Shown here one piece after another: positions 8,334 through 17,381 of a DNA stretch of 60,350 bases; positions within the stretch are counted from its first letter, which is position 1, and the number at the start of each line of letters is the position of its first letter. Source of the DNA: Corynebacterium pollutisoli (lineage in GTDB: Bacteria > Actinomycetota > Actinomycetes > Mycobacteriales > Mycobacteriaceae). The stretch spans positions 1-60,350 of the forward strand of contig NZ_FXAR01000012.1 of the NCBI RefSeq assembly GCF_900177745.1, read 5' to 3'. The position numbers were made by a program, and so were the translations under genes. A model generated the notes under the pieces. The model did not search any database. It was not told the origin of the DNA and was given only the letters and a program-made list of their open reading frames with translations.

Positions 8334-9200
8334 ATGCTCTCCGACATCATCGACGTGCTCGCCGATCCCGCCGACGGCACCCCGCTGTCCGGCGCGGACG
8401 ACTTCACCCGCCTGGTCTCCGAGTCCGGCCACTCCTTCGACGTGGCCCGACAGGGATATGTGACCCTCGCCGCCGGCGCCGGTCTCCGCCACCAGGGTGA
8501 CAGCATGGAGATGGTTCTCGCCCGCGAGACGTTCCTGTCCCGCGGGCATTTCGCACCCTTCGTGGAGGCGGTCACCGCGGGCGTGCACGATGCACTCGAC
8601 GACGCCGCGGTCCCCGACACCGCCCGCCCCGTCATCGCCGAGATCGGCGCGGGCACGGGCTACTACCTCTCCCACACCCTCGACGACGTCGAGGGGGCCC
8701 GCGGCGTGGGCATGGACATCTCCGTCCACGCGGCGAAGCACCTGGCCCGCTGCCACCCGCGGGTCGGTGCCGTCGTGGCCGACGTGTGGGAGCGCCTGCC
8801 GATGCGGGACACCTCCGTCGACGCGATCACGGTCGTGTTCGCCCCGCGCAACGCCGCGGAGTTCGCCCGCGTACTCACCGAGGGTGGGCAGGCGATCTTC
8901 CTCACCGCCGACCGCGGTCACCTCGCCGAGCTGCGTGAGCCGCTGGGCATCCTCGACGTGGAGGAGGGCAAGATTGACCGCCTCCTCGAGCAGGCCGCCG
9001 GGCATCTCGCCCCCGTGACGGAGCCGGAGCTCATCGAGTTCCCCATGACCCTGGACAAGGAGTCCATCGCCGCGCAGATCGGCATGAGCCCCTCCGCCCG
9101 TCACATCGAGGCCGGGGAGCTGGCCCGCCGTATCGCAGACCTGCCGGAGACCATGCAGGTCACGGCCCGCGCCCATGTCACGCGGATGGGCCGGGCCTAG
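8334..9200 (+). CDS. RlmA-type 23S rRNA (guanine-N1)-methyltransferase-like protein
   Basis: 288 residues, class I SAM methyltransferase. The SAM-binding motif I is IAEIGAGTGYYL, and the N-terminal GHSFDVARQGYVTL is the RlmA family signature (usually nHSFDvAReGY). RlmA proteins normally begin with a zinc finger of four cysteines; the N-terminus here (MLSDIIDVLADPADGTPLS) has none, so the zinc site is lost. RlmA modifies G745 or G748 of 23S rRNA, and the latter type gives tylosin resistance in producers. Which guanine is methylated here is unknown. Its stop is 8 bases from the converging GH32-like gene. Confidence 0.75.
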   Translation: MLSDIIDVLADPADGTPLSGADDFTRLVSESGHSFDVARQGYVTLAAGAGLRHQGDSMEMVLARETFLSRGHFAPFVEAVTAGVHDALDDAAVPDTARPVIAEIGAGTGYYLSHTLDDVEGARGVGMDISVHAAKHLARCHPRVGAVVADVWERLPMRDTSVDAITVVFAPRNAAEFARVLTEGGQAIFLTADRGHLAELREPLGILDVEEGKIDRLLEQAAGHLAPVTEPELIEFPMTLDKESIAAQIGMSPSARHIEAGELARRIADLPETMQVTARAHVTRMGRA

Positions 9201-9208
9201 ACCTGGAC

Positions 9209-10618
9209 CTAGACGGAGCCGGGGCCGCGGCTCCAGTACTGCTCGACCTCGGCGTCGCCGGTGGTCTCCACGCGGATCTCGGCGCAGCCGCCGTCGATGT
9301 AGACGCGGCTGGCCATGGTGACGGCACCACCGTCGGCGAAGACCTCCACCGTGGAGCCGTCGACGAAAATCGACAGCGAGTCGGAGTCGCCCTCCGCCAG
9401 CTCGGCCGTGGCGACGGGGTCGCCGCTGTGGTGGGGGTTCATCGACCGGTCGATGACCAGCTGTGCACCGGAATGGGTGACGGTGGCGGCGGGGCGGCCG
9501 GCGGCGTCGACAAGCGTCGCGGTGAGGGTCGATCCGGCGGGGATCTCGCACAGTCCGGTCCACGAGCGGGCAGCGTTGGATTGGCTGATCGCGTCGGGCA
9601 GCCCGGCCGGCGGGGTCTGGAACACCAGCCCGCCCTGCAGGGTGACCACGCGCGGCAGAGACAGGCAGTTCGCCCAGCCCTCCTCGGTGAGGGACAGGTG
9701 CCCGGAGGGGTCGTCCCGGCGGCCGGTGCCGTTGAGCAGGCCGAAGATAACGGACTGCAGGTAGCGCTTCTCCGGCTTCACGGTGCCCGGGGTGACGTTG
9801 GTGTTGCGGGGGCGGGTGAAGTCGTGGCCGTGGTCGATGCGGGTGAAGGGGGTCTTCACCTCGAACTCGGCGTCGCGCAGGGTGCCCACGAGGTAGCCGG
9901 AGACGTCGACTCCGGAGTCCTCGAGGGTGACGAGCAGGACGTCGTAGATGTGGCCGTCGACCTCGTCGCGGAGTCGGATGATGCGCGGGCCGACGACGAT
10001 GGCGGAGGCGTCGAAGCCGGGGTCGCCGGCGTAGGACAGCTCGCCGACGAAGTCCCAGGCCCGGCCGTCGGGGCTGGTGAGCACCACGGGGACGGGCGCG
10101 TCGCCGCTGCCGGTGACGCACAGCATGAGCCAGCCGTCGTGGCCGGCGTGACGGTCCTCGTCGGACTCCCAGTCGGGGACGACGCAGGGGGAGCGGAAGC
10201 GCACGTGGTCGTCGCGGTTGCTGATGATGTCCCCGTTGCGGCGTACCCGGGTGTCCACGGCGAACTCGTCGTCGGAGACGGGGCACTCCTCGTCGAGGTC
10301 GTCGAGGTGGGCGACCTGGATGGAGGTGCCGGCGGCGGTGACGGAGGTGAAGTACAGGTCGAGGCCGTCACCGTTGGAGACGACGGCACCGGCGCGCACG
10401 GCGGTCTCGCCCCCGGCGGGGACGAGGGCGTCGTCGCAGATCTCCCAGTCGAAGGGTCCGTTGAGCGAGACCGCGTGGGCCCAGCGGGCGGGCTCGGTGG
10501 GGGAGGGACGGTACTGGTGGAACAGGTGCCACGTCTCGTCGTCGAGAAGCACACCCGCGGGGGCGTCCAGAACCCCCGACTCCGGCGTGACGTGCAGTTC
10601 GGGTCGGTATGAACTCAC
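9209..10618 (-). CDS. GH32-like beta-propeller protein with degenerate catalytic residues
   Basis: 469 residues. Overall GH32 (invertase/levanase) layout is visible: RPELHVTP...LDAPAG in place of RPxYHxxP...WMNDPNG, WHLFHQYRPSP, GHDFTRP, FGLLNGTGR, GWANCLSLPR and the C-terminal FVDGSTVEVFADGG. The nucleophile-position Asp18 remains, but the RDP motif is FRSP (Asp to Ser143) and the ECP acid/base motif is FDAS (202-205). True sucrose or fructan hydrolysis is therefore doubtful. The GTG start at 10618 has AGGAG before it and lies 7 bases after the glgA stop, so it is co-transcribed with glycogen synthase; a role in glycogen or maltodextrin metabolism, perhaps as a binding protein, is conceivable. 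Confidence 0.72.
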   Translation of the reverse strand: MSSYRPELHVTPESGVLDAPAGVLLDDETWHLFHQYRPSPTEPARWAHAVSLNGPFDWEICDDALVPAGGETAVRAGAVVSNGDGLDLYFTSVTAAGTSIQVAHLDDLDEECPVSDDEFAVDTRVRRNGDIISNRDDHVRFRSPCVVPDWESDEDRHAGHDGWLMLCVTGSGDAPVPVVLTSPDGRAWDFVGELSYAGDPGFDASAIVVGPRIIRLRDEVDGHIYDVLLVTLEDSGVDVSGYLVGTLRDAEFEVKTPFTRIDHGHDFTRPRNTNVTPGTVKPEKRYLQSVIFGLLNGTGRRDDPSGHLSLTEEGWANCLSLPRVVTLQGGLVFQTPPAGLPDAISQSNAARSWTGLCEIPAGSTLTATLVDAAGRPAATVTHSGAQLVIDRSMNPHHSGDPVATAELAEGDSDSLSIFVDGSTVEVFADGGAVTMASRVYIDGGCAEIRVETTGDAEVEQYWSRGPGSV

Positions 10619-10625
10619 AGGGCTC

Positions 10626-11798
10626 CTAACGAAGGGACTCGTAGATGTCGACGGTCTGCTGGGCGATGGTGGCCCAGGAGAACTTGTCGACGGCGCGGTC
10701 ACGGCCGGCCGCGCCGAACTTCTTCGCGCGCTCGCTGTCTGCGACCATGGCGTTGACCTGCTCGGCGATCTCCCGCTCGAAGGTCTCCACGTCGTTCTCG
10801 TCGTAGTGGACGAGGGTGCCGGTCTCGCCGTCGACGACGACCTCCGGGATACCGCCCACATCGGAGGCGACGACCGCGGTGCCGCACGCCATGGCCTCGA
10901 GGTTGACGATGCCCAGCGGCTCGTAGATGGACGGGCACACGAAGGTGTCGGCGGCGGTGAGGATCTCCTGGATCCGGTCGCGCTCGAGCATGTTCTGCAC
11001 CCAGAAGATGCCGTCGCGCTGGGCCTGCAGCTCCTCCACGAGGGCGGTGGTGCGGGCGGCGATCTCCGGGGTGTCCGGGGCGCCGGCACACAGGACCAGC
11101 TGGACGCCCTCGTCGAAGTGGGCGGCGGCCTTGACCAGGTGCTCGACACCCTTCTGGCGGGTGATGCGGCCGACGAAGGCGACGATCGGGCGGTTCGGGT
11201 CGACGCCCAGCTCGGTGAGCACTGAGTTCTCCGCCTCGTCGAAGGTGGGGCGCGGGGCCCAGAGTTCGGTGTCGATGCCGTTGAGGACGACGTGGACCCG
11301 GTCGGCGTCGATGCGCGGGTACGCCTCGAGGATGGAATCCTTCATGCGGGCGGAGACGGCGATGACGGCGTCGGCGTACTCCATGGCGTTCTTCTCCGAC
11401 CAGGAGGAGACCTCGTAGCCGCCTCCGAGCTGCTCGCGCTTCCAGGGACGGTGCGGCTCGAGGGAGTGGGCGGTGGCGACGTGCGGGATGCCGTGGAGCT
11501 TGCCGGCGAGGTGGCCGCCGAGACCGGCGTACCAGGTGTGGGAGTGGACGACGTCGACGTTGTCGGCCGCCTGGGCCATGCGCAGGCCGGTGGACAGGGT
11601 CTTGATCGCCGCGTTGGCGTCCTCGAGGGCCGGGTCGACGCCGTGGACGTGGACACCCTCCATGTCGCGGGGTGCGCCCATGCAGTGGACGTCGACCTCC
11701 GTGATCTCACGCATGAAGCGGGTCAGCTCGGTGACGTGGACACCGGCACCGCCGTAGATCTCCGGGGGATACTCTCTGGTCATCATTCCGACTCTCAT
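10626..11798 (-). CDS. glgA: Glycogen synthase / alpha-maltose-1-phosphate synthase type
   Basis: 390 residues, GT-B fold (GT4). Visible parts: N-terminal MRVGMMTREYPPEIYGGAGVHV, the His-containing VVHSHTWYAGLGG, FVGRITRQKGVEHLV, and the retaining donor-site motif PSIYEPLGIVNLEAMACGTAVV. Actinobacterial members use ADP-glucose from GlgC to extend alpha-1,4-glucan; the mycobacterial relative (GlgM) makes maltose-1-phosphate, so the acceptor cannot be fixed from sequence. The ATG at 11798 is the most upstream ATG that precedes the conserved N-terminus. Divergent from glgC with a 135-base gap that must hold both promoters; the GH32-like gene follows in the same operon. Confidence 0.9.
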   Translation of the reverse strand: MRVGMMTREYPPEIYGGAGVHVTELTRFMREITEVDVHCMGAPRDMEGVHVHGVDPALEDANAAIKTLSTGLRMAQAADNVDVVHSHTWYAGLGGHLAGKLHGIPHVATAHSLEPHRPWKREQLGGGYEVSSWSEKNAMEYADAVIAVSARMKDSILEAYPRIDADRVHVVLNGIDTELWAPRPTFDEAENSVLTELGVDPNRPIVAFVGRITRQKGVEHLVKAAAHFDEGVQLVLCAGAPDTPEIAARTTALVEELQAQRDGIFWVQNMLERDRIQEILTAADTFVCPSIYEPLGIVNLEAMACGTAVVASDVGGIPEVVVDGETGTLVHYDENDVETFEREIAEQVNAMVADSERAKKFGAAGRDRAVDKFSWATIAQQTVDIYESLR

Positions 11799-11920
11799 AG
11801 GACCCAAGCGTAGCGACGCCCCGCTGCCCGTGCAGGGGGTATCGGGGGTGGTGGGACCCGTAGGGGGGAGGGAATGGGGAGTGAATGTCATCTTCCCCGG
11901 CGAAAACCACGGGGACGACC

Positions 11921-11926
11921 TAGATT
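11921..11926 (+). promoter_or_regulatory. -10 box of glgC (leaderless)
   Basis: TAGATT, 7 bases before the GTG of glgC, with no Shine-Dalgarno sequence; transcription should start at or next to the start codon. The divergent glgA promoter must lie in the same 135-base gap. Confidence 0.6.
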
Positions 11927-11933
11927 GGGGTGT

Positions 11934-13151
11934 GTGAAGACTCAGCCGAACGTTCTCGCCATTGTCCTTGCCGGCGGTGAAGGCAAGCGCCTTTTCCCGC
12001 TCACCGAAGACCGCGCCAAGCCCGCGGTGCCCTTCGGCGGCAGCTACCGACTCATCGACTTCGTCCTGTCGAACCTGGTCAACGCCGGATACCTCAAGAT
12101 CGCGGTCCTGACCCAGTACAAGTCGCACTCCCTCGACCGCCACATCTCGCAGGCCTGGTCGCTGCACGGCCCGGTGTCCCAGTACATCGCCTCCGTGCCC
12201 GCCCAGCAGCGCCGCGGTAAGCGCTGGTTCACCGGTTCCGCCGACGCCATCGTCCAGTCCATCAACCTCATCTACGACGAGAAGCCGGACTACGTCATCG
12301 TCTTCGGCGCGGACCACGTCTACCGCATGGACCCGTCGCAGATGGTGGAGGACCACATCGCCTCCGGTAAGGGCTGCTCCGTGGCCGGTATCCGCGTCCC
12401 GCGCATGGAGGCCACCGCCTTCGGCTGCATTCAGTCCGACGACGAGGGCAACATCACCGAGTTCCTGGAGAAGCCGGCCGACCCGCCCTCGACCCCGGAC
12501 GACCCGGACGTCACCTACGCCTCCATGGGCAACTACGTGTTCACCACGGATGCCCTCATCAAGGCGCTGCTCGACGACGAGAAGAACGAGGACTCCGACC
12601 ACGACATGGGCGGCGACATTATCCCGTACTTCGTCGAGCGCGGTGACGCCCACGTCTACGACTTCATGGGCAACGAGGTCCCGGGTGCCACCGAGCGCGA
12701 CAAGGGCTACTGGCGTGACGTCGGTACCGTCGACGCGTTCTACGAGGCCCACATGGACCTCATCTCCGTCCACCCGGTGTTCAACCTGTACAACCGCCTG
12801 TGGCCGATCCACTCCACCGAGGACGAGAACTTCCCGCCGGCGAAGTTCACCCAGGGCGGCATCGCCCAGTCCTCCATGGTGGCCCCGGGCTCGATCATCT
12901 CCGGTGGTACCGTCCGCAACTCGGTCCTGGCCGGTGACGTCCACGTCGCCGAGGGCGCGACCGTCGAGGGCTCCGTGCTCATGCCGGGCGTCCGCATCGG
13001 CCGCGGTGCCGTCGTCCGCCACGCGATCCTGGACAAGAACGTCTACGTCCGCGAGGGCGAGATCATCGGCGTCGACCGGGCTCGCGATGAGGCTCGTTTC
13101 AAGATCTCCGCCGGTGGCGTCGTCGTCGTCGGCAAGAACGAGGTCGTCTAG
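11934..13151 (+). CDS. glgC: Glucose-1-phosphate adenylyltransferase
   Basis: 405 residues. It makes ADP-glucose from ATP and glucose-1-phosphate, the committed step of glycogen synthesis in the cytosol. The nucleotide-binding N-terminus [17 protein letters not shown], the substrate-site [16 protein letters not shown] and [10 protein letters not shown] are complete, and residues from about 300 on form the left-handed beta-helix ([20 protein letters not shown]). The GTG at 11934 is favoured by TAGATT 7 bases upstream. It is divergent from glgA and ends in a strong hairpin terminator. Confidence 0.95.
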   Translation: MKTQPNVLAIVLAGGEGKRLFPLTEDRAKPAVPFGGSYRLIDFVLSNLVNAGYLKIAVLTQYKSHSLDRHISQAWSLHGPVSQYIASVPAQQRRGKRWFTGSADAIVQSINLIYDEKPDYVIVFGADHVYRMDPSQMVEDHIASGKGCSVAGIRVPRMEATAFGCIQSDDEGNITEFLEKPADPPSTPDDPDVTYASMGNYVFTTDALIKALLDDEKNEDSDHDMGGDIIPYFVERGDAHVYDFMGNEVPGATERDKGYWRDVGTVDAFYEAHMDLISVHPVFNLYNRLWPIHSTEDENFPPAKFTQGGIAQSSMVAPGSIISGGTVRNSVLAGDVHVAEGATVEGSVLMPGVRIGRGAVVRHAILDKNVYVREGEIIGVDRARDEARFKISAGGVVVVGKNEVV

Positions 13152-13161
13152 ACCTCCTGTT

Positions 13162-13207
13162 CACCGGGCCACGGGCAGTCAGCTGAGTGACTGCCCGTGG
13201 CCCGGTG
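13162..13207. terminator. Bidirectional terminator between glgC and methyltransferase gene
   Basis: A perfect 20-base stem (CACCGGGCCACGGGCAGTCA with its complement, arms 13162-13181 and 13188-13207) and a 6-base loop between two converging genes. No T-run, as usual for high-GC actinobacteria. Confidence 0.85.
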
Positions 13208-13210
13208 CGG

Positions 13211-13855
13211 CTATTTCCTGGTGATGAGCGTCAGCCCCGCGCCCAGCGGCAGGCGGGTGACGATGGCCCCCTCGAGGGAGCGGGACAGCTCGTCGGCCTC
13301 CCGGGCGGCGACGGTGGCGCGGTCGCGGCGGGAATCGTCGGCGAGGGTGGCGTCGAGAAGCGCATCGGCGAGGACCAGGGTGCCGCCCGGGGTGAGCAAC
13401 GGCCAACCGGCCTCGACGACCGCCGGCAGCTCGACGGGGGCGACCTCGGCGTAGACGAGCTGGTAGGACTCGGCGGCGAGACGGCCCATGACGTCCAGCG
13501 GGCGGGAGGGCAGGAAGCGCACGCGGGAGGGGGCGTATCCGGCGTCGCGGAACGTGGCGCGGGCCTGCGTCTGGTGCTCGACCTCGGGGTCGATGCACGT
13601 CAGGGTGCCCTTGTCGCCGAGGCCGCGGAGGATGTACAGGCCGACGACACCGGCGGCCGGGGTGACCGCGACCGCGCCGGTGGACTTCGACGCGCCGGAC
13701 CCGGCGGCGAGGGTGGCCAGGAGCTGGCCGGTCATCTCGTCGGGCACGGTGAGGCCGAACTCCTCGGCGTCGCGGCGGGCGTCGAGAAGCGCCTCGGGGA
13801 TGTCCGTCGTGGATTCGATGTAGGAACGCAGTGCGTCGTAAGCCGTGTCAGTCAC
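13211..13855 (-). CDS. O-methyltransferase (SAM-dependent)
   Basis: 214 residues, a relative of the caffeoyl-CoA/catechol O-methyltransferase group (methyltransferase family 3). The SAM-binding region AVAVTPAAGVVGLYILRGL and the acidic TLTCIDPEVEHQ after it are visible; GGTLVLADALLD is the post-motif strand. The same kind of gene precedes sigE in mycobacteria. The substrate is unknown. The GTG at 13855 begins VTDTAYDALRSYI; an in-frame GTC-ACT just upstream carries no start codon. Divergent from sigE across 150 bases. Confidence 0.78.
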   Translation of the reverse strand: MTDTAYDALRSYIESTTDIPEALLDARRDAEEFGLTVPDEMTGQLLATLAAGSGASKSTGAVAVTPAAGVVGLYILRGLGDKGTLTCIDPEVEHQTQARATFRDAGYAPSRVRFLPSRPLDVMGRLAAESYQLVYAEVAPVELPAVVEAGWPLLTPGGTLVLADALLDATLADDSRRDRATVAAREADELSRSLEGAIVTRLPLGAGLTLITRK

Positions 13856-14005
13856 AGTGACCAGTGTAGGTCCGTCGGCGTGTCCCGTGGCCGGAGACAC
13901 GGAGGCTGTTAGTAATGTGGCGATTGGGACGCGTGTGTGGTCTTCACAGAACTTTGCCAGACCCCTGTGTAGCGATACGCAGTGGGGTGCGGCACAATGA
14001 TCTGC

Positions 14006-14638
14006 ATGACGCGCATCAACGACGACGCCCACACCCGGGACGCCGCCCTGCCCGCCGCAGAGGACCTCACCGGAACCGCCGCATTCGACGCCGGCCAGGG
14101 GGACATGCCCAGCTGGGGTGAACTCGTCGCCGAACACGCCGACAGCGTCTACCGTCTCGCCTTCCGTCTCTCCGGTAACCCGCACGACGCGGAGGACCTC
14201 ACCCAGGAGACGTTCATGCGCGTGTTCCGCTCCATCCGGCACTACCAGCCAGGCACCTTCGAGGGCTGGCTGCACCGCATCACCACCAACCTGTTCCTCG
14301 ACATGGTGCGCCACCGCAACAAGATCCGCATGGAGGCCCTGCCCGAGGACTACGAGCGCGTGCCCGGCACCGACATGACCCCCGAGCAGGCCTACAGCGT
14401 CGCCAACCTCGATCCTGCCCTGCAGGACGCCCTCGACCAGCTCAGCCCCGACTTCCGTGTCGCTGTCGTCCTCTGTGACGTCGTCGGCATGTCCTACGAC
14501 GAGATCGCCGACACCCTCGGCGTGAAGATGGGCACCGTCCGCTCCCGCATCCACCGCGGCCGGACCCAGCTGCGCGCGAGCCTCGAGGCCGCCGCGAAGA
14601 AGGACGAGGGCGCGAAGCTTCTCCTGCGGACCCGCTAG
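14006..14638 (+). CDS. sigE: ECF RNA polymerase sigma factor SigE
   Basis: 210 residues from the ATG at 14006; an in-frame ATG at 13997 and a GTG at 13982 are possible alternatives. Region 2 reads [30 protein letters not shown] with the -10-recognition part after it; region 4 has [28 protein letters not shown], the helix-turn-helix for the -35 box. It directs stress-responsive transcription, in corynebacteria for surface stress. The next gene encodes its ZAS-domain anti-sigma factor, then tatB, the established corynebacterial order. In mycobacteria an htrA gene stands between the last two; it is absent here. Confidence 0.92.
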   Translation: MTRINDDAHTRDAALPAAEDLTGTAAFDAGQGDMPSWGELVAEHADSVYRLAFRLSGNPHDAEDLTQETFMRVFRSIRHYQPGTFEGWLHRITTNLFLDMVRHRNKIRMEALPEDYERVPGTDMTPEQAYSVANLDPALQDALDQLSPDFRVAVVLCDVVGMSYDEIADTLGVKMGTVRSRIHRGRTQLRASLEAAAKKDEGAKLLLRTR

Positions 14639-14692
14639 ACCTTTCGGGGTATTCTGGCGGCAACCATCGCGGAAGGAGGTCGAACGCACGCA

Positions 14693-15106
14693 ATGATCCG
14701 CCCCAATCTGCCGCGCATCCCGCGGCCGAGCGCGCCGAAGCGCCGGCCCCGGCGACGTCGGGAATTCGCATCCGTCGAGCACCTCAGCCTCGAGGCGGTC
14801 GCGGCGTTCGTCGACGGTGAACTCTCCGACACCGCCTGCCACCGCGCCCGCGTGCACCTCGTGCACTGCGCCGAGTGCCGCGCCGAGATCGAGCGCCAGC
14901 GCGGCGCCTCCGAATGGCTCCGCGGCTCCAACATCGGCGAGGACGTCCGCGCCCCGCACGACCTGCTCACCCGTCTGGCCGGCATCGCCAGCACCCCGCC
15001 GCGCTCCGGCCCCGACGCCGAGTCGACGCCCACCCCGGTCCCGGAGGGGCTCATGGACAAGATGGAGATGATCCTCCGCGCGGTCAAGCGCAACCAGGGA
15101 CACTAG
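14693..15106 (+). CDS. cseE: Anti-sigma factor of SigE (CseE/RseA), zinc-binding ZAS type
   Basis: 137 soluble residues. After a basic Pro/Arg-rich head, LEAVAAFVDGELSDTACHRARVHL leads into the zinc motif HLVHCAEC (His-x3-Cys-x2-Cys), the ZAS hallmark that binds and inhibits ECF sigma factors and can release them on redox or surface stress. No transmembrane segment. The ATG follows GGAAGGAGG at 14671-14679. Lying 54 bases after sigE, it is probably co-transcribed with it. Confidence 0.9.
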   Translation: MIRPNLPRIPRPSAPKRRPRRRREFASVEHLSLEAVAAFVDGELSDTACHRARVHLVHCAECRAEIERQRGASEWLRGSNIGEDVRAPHDLLTRLAGIASTPPRSGPDAESTPTPVPEGLMDKMEMILRAVKRNQGH

Positions 15107-15143
15107 CTGCCCGTCGGGGCGGCCGTGGGGCTAAGGTGGACAT

Positions 15144-15602
15144 GTGTTTTCGAGTATTGGTTGGATCGAGATCGTCACGCTGCTCATCGTGGCGCTCATC
15201 GTCGTCGGCCCGGAGCGTCTGCCCGGTCTGATCGAGGACATCCGGGCCGCCGTCTTCGCCGCCCGCCGTGCGATCAACAACGCCAAGAAGGAACTGAACG
15301 GAGAGTTCGGCTCCGAGTTCGATGAGCTGCGCAAGCCGCTCGAGCAGGTGTCGGAGTACACGCGCCTGGGGCCGCGCGGGGCGATCGCCAAGGCGCTGTT
15401 CGACGGCGACGACTCCGCCCTCGACGACTTCGACCCGAAGAAGATCATGCAGGACGATCCCCGGGACACCCCCGACGCGCGGCAGCGTTCCCCGCAGCCG
15501 CAGCCCTCGCAGCAGCAGGCGCGCCAGAACCAGAACCAGAACCCCGAGAACAAGGGCGACTACGGCACCGGCGGCGGGTTCTCCTGGGCGGACATCACGT
15601 AG
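15144..15602 (+). CDS. tatB: Sec-independent protein translocase subunit TatB
   Basis: 152 residues. It starts [27 protein letters not shown]: one N-terminal transmembrane helix followed by the Pro hinge and the amphipathic helix ([17 protein letters not shown]) of the TatA/B family, then a long Gln/Asn-rich hydrophilic tail ([15 protein letters not shown]). With TatC it forms the receptor for folded twin-arginine substrates. The GTG at 15144 is used; an overlapping ATG two bases earlier is in another frame. It lies after sigE-cseE as in other corynebacteria and ends in a strong hairpin. Confidence 0.92.
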   Translation: MFSSIGWIEIVTLLIVALIVVGPERLPGLIEDIRAAVFAARRAINNAKKELNGEFGSEFDELRKPLEQVSEYTRLGPRGAIAKALFDGDDSALDDFDPKKIMQDDPRDTPDARQRSPQPQPSQQQARQNQNQNPENKGDYGTGGGFSWADIT

Positions 15603-15613
15603 GCCGGAAAAGC

Positions 15614-15662
15614 GTCCCGCGAAGGCCCCCACCGTCATCGGTGAGGGGCCTTCGCGGGACGA
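15614..15662. terminator. Bidirectional terminator tatB/mrp, CCGCGAAG-type hairpin
   Basis: Arms 15614-15630 and 15646-15662 are perfectly complementary over 17 bases, with a further CACC/GGTG pairing inside the loop. It contains CCGCGAAG...CTTCGCGG, the same outer stem as the intergenic hairpins at 30904 and 41070. It separates two converging genes. Confidence 0.85.
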
Positions 15663-15674
15663 AATGCCGCAGGA

Positions 15675-16802
15675 TCAGCGGTTGACGCCCAGGCCGAGCG
15701 ACTTACCGGCCAGGGAATCGCGACGCGTCATCAACTGCGCGGCGATCTCGCCGACGGCCTTGCCCGCGGGGGAGTCCGGCTCGGAGACGGCGATGGGGGT
15801 GCCGTCGTCGCCGTGGACGCGCAGGGCGGGATCCAACGGGATCTGGCCGAGCAGCGGCACCTTGCCGCCGGTGAGGACCGAGAGACGGTCGGCGACGTGC
15901 TGCCCGCCGCCGGAGCCGAAGACGTCGAGGGTCGAGCCGTCGGGAAGCACCATGGCGGCCATGTTCTCGATGACGCCGGCCACCCGCTGGCGGGTCTGCT
16001 GCGTGATGGAACCGGCGCGCTCGGCCACCTCGGCGGCCGCGGCCTGCGGGGTGGTGACGATGAGCAGCTCCGCGTTCGGCACCAGCTGCGCCACGGAGAT
16101 GGCGACGTCGCCGGTGCCCGGGGGCAGGTCCATGAACAGGAAGTCGAGGTCGCCCCAGAAGACGTCGGCGAGGAACTGCTGGATCGCGCGGTGCAGCATG
16201 GGGCCGCGCCACACGACGGGGGCGTTGCCGTCGACGAAGTGCCCGATGGAGATGAGCTTCACGCCGTGGGCGATCGGCGGCATGATCATGTCGTCGACGG
16301 CGGTGGGGTGCTGGTCGGAACCGAGCAGGCCCGGCACGGAGTGGCCGTAGATGTCGGCGTCGAGGACACCGACCTTGAAGCCGCGGGCGGCGAGGGCGAC
16401 GGCTAGGTTGACGGTCATCGAGGACTTGCCGACGCCGCCCTTGCCCGACGCCACTGCGTAGACGCGGGTGGTGGAGTCGGGCTGGGCGAAGGGGATGGTC
16501 GGCTCGTCGACGCCGCCGCGCAGGGACATGCGCAGTTCGCGGCGCTGTTCGTCGCTCATGACGTCGGTGGTGACGGTGACGGCGCCGACGCCCTCGATCT
16601 CCTCCACCGCGGCCTGCGCGTTGGAGGTGATGGTGGACTTCATGGGGCATCCGGCGATGGTGAGGTACAGGACGACATCCACATCGGAGCCGGTGATGTC
16701 GATGGACTTGACCATCCCCAGCTCGGTGAGGGGCTTGCCGATTTCAGGGTCCTCTACGCGGGACAGCGCGCTGCGGACAGCGGATTCGGTGATAGCAGAC
16801 AT
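15675..16802 (-). CDS. mrp: Iron-sulfur cluster carrier, Mrp/ApbC P-loop ATPase
   Basis: 375 residues. The N-terminal MIP18/DUF59 domain (about 1-95: VEDPEIGKPLTELGMVKSI, TIAGCPMKST) precedes the Mrp ATPase domain with the deviant Walker A VASGKGGVGKSSMTVNLAVALA and FMDLPPGTGDVAISVAQL. It assembles or transfers Fe-S clusters in the cytosol. The usual metal-binding CxxC in the C-terminal part (canonical MxxFxCPxC) is not seen; the matching region reads ENMAAMVLPDGSTLDVFGSG, so cluster binding may differ, as in other actinobacterial Mrp proteins. The ATG at 16802 is preferred over 16814 because homologues start at this point. 21 bases downstream of the DUF1003 gene. Confidence 0.9.
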   Translation of the reverse strand: MSAITESAVRSALSRVEDPEIGKPLTELGMVKSIDITGSDVDVVLYLTIAGCPMKSTITSNAQAAVEEIEGVGAVTVTTDVMSDEQRRELRMSLRGGVDEPTIPFAQPDSTTRVYAVASGKGGVGKSSMTVNLAVALAARGFKVGVLDADIYGHSVPGLLGSDQHPTAVDDMIMPPIAHGVKLISIGHFVDGNAPVVWRGPMLHRAIQQFLADVFWGDLDFLFMDLPPGTGDVAISVAQLVPNAELLIVTTPQAAAAEVAERAGSITQQTRQRVAGVIENMAAMVLPDGSTLDVFGSGGGQHVADRLSVLTGGKVPLLGQIPLDPALRVHGDDGTPIAVSEPDSPAGKAVGEIAAQLMTRRDSLAGKSLGLGVNR

Positions 16803-16823
16803 GACAGCGTCCATCGTAGTAAG

Positions 16824-17381
16824 TCAGCGCTCGGTGTCATCCGCCAGGTCACCCTGGGTGGGCTCGGTGAGGTCCTCGTGGGAGTCGGCGACGTCGGCCG
16901 AGACGTCGTCGAGCTTGGCCTCGAGGCGTTCGAGCAGGCCGCGCAGGTCCTCGAGTTCGTGGCGCAGGTAGTCGCGGGAGACCATGTCACCGACGGCCAG
17001 GCGCACGCCGGCGAGCTCGCGGGCGAGGAACTCGGTGTCGGCCTTCGTCTGCTCGGAGCGGCGGCGGTCGGCCGACAGGGTCACCTTGTCGCGGTCCTCC
17101 TGCCGGTTCTGGGCCAGCAGGATGAGGGGCGCGGCGTAGGCGGCCTGCGTCGAGAAGGCGAGGTTGAGCAGGATGAACGGGTAGGGGTCCCATTTCCAGA
17201 TGAACCAGCCGCCGGCGTTGAGCGCGATCCACACGATGACGATGACGGTCTGCCACATGAGGTACTGGCCCGTGCCGAAGAAGCGGGCGACCTTTTCGGC
17301 GCCGGCGCCGACGGCGTCGTCGTCGATACGCATGAACCTGCGTCGCCGTCCGGCGACGGGGGTGTCCAGGTAATCAGCCAT
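16824..17381 (-). CDS. DUF1003-family membrane protein
   Basis: 185 residues. Two transmembrane helices (WQTVIVIVWIALNAGGWFI and PFILLNLAFSTQAAYAAPLILLAQN) surround the DUF1003 signature WDPYPFILLNLAFS...QNRQ, followed by a soluble helical tail with heptad-like ELEDLRGLLERLEAKLDDV. Function unknown; the family often stands next to MgtE-related genes. The ATG lies 8 bases inside the end of the upstream MgtE-N/CBS gene, so the two are coupled. Confidence 0.88.
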   Translation of the reverse strand: MADYLDTPVAGRRRRFMRIDDDAVGAGAEKVARFFGTGQYLMWQTVIVIVWIALNAGGWFIWKWDPYPFILLNLAFSTQAAYAAPLILLAQNRQEDRDKVTLSADRRRSEQTKADTEFLARELAGVRLAVGDMVSRDYLRHELEDLRGLLERLEAKLDDVSADVADSHEDLTEPTQGDLADDTER

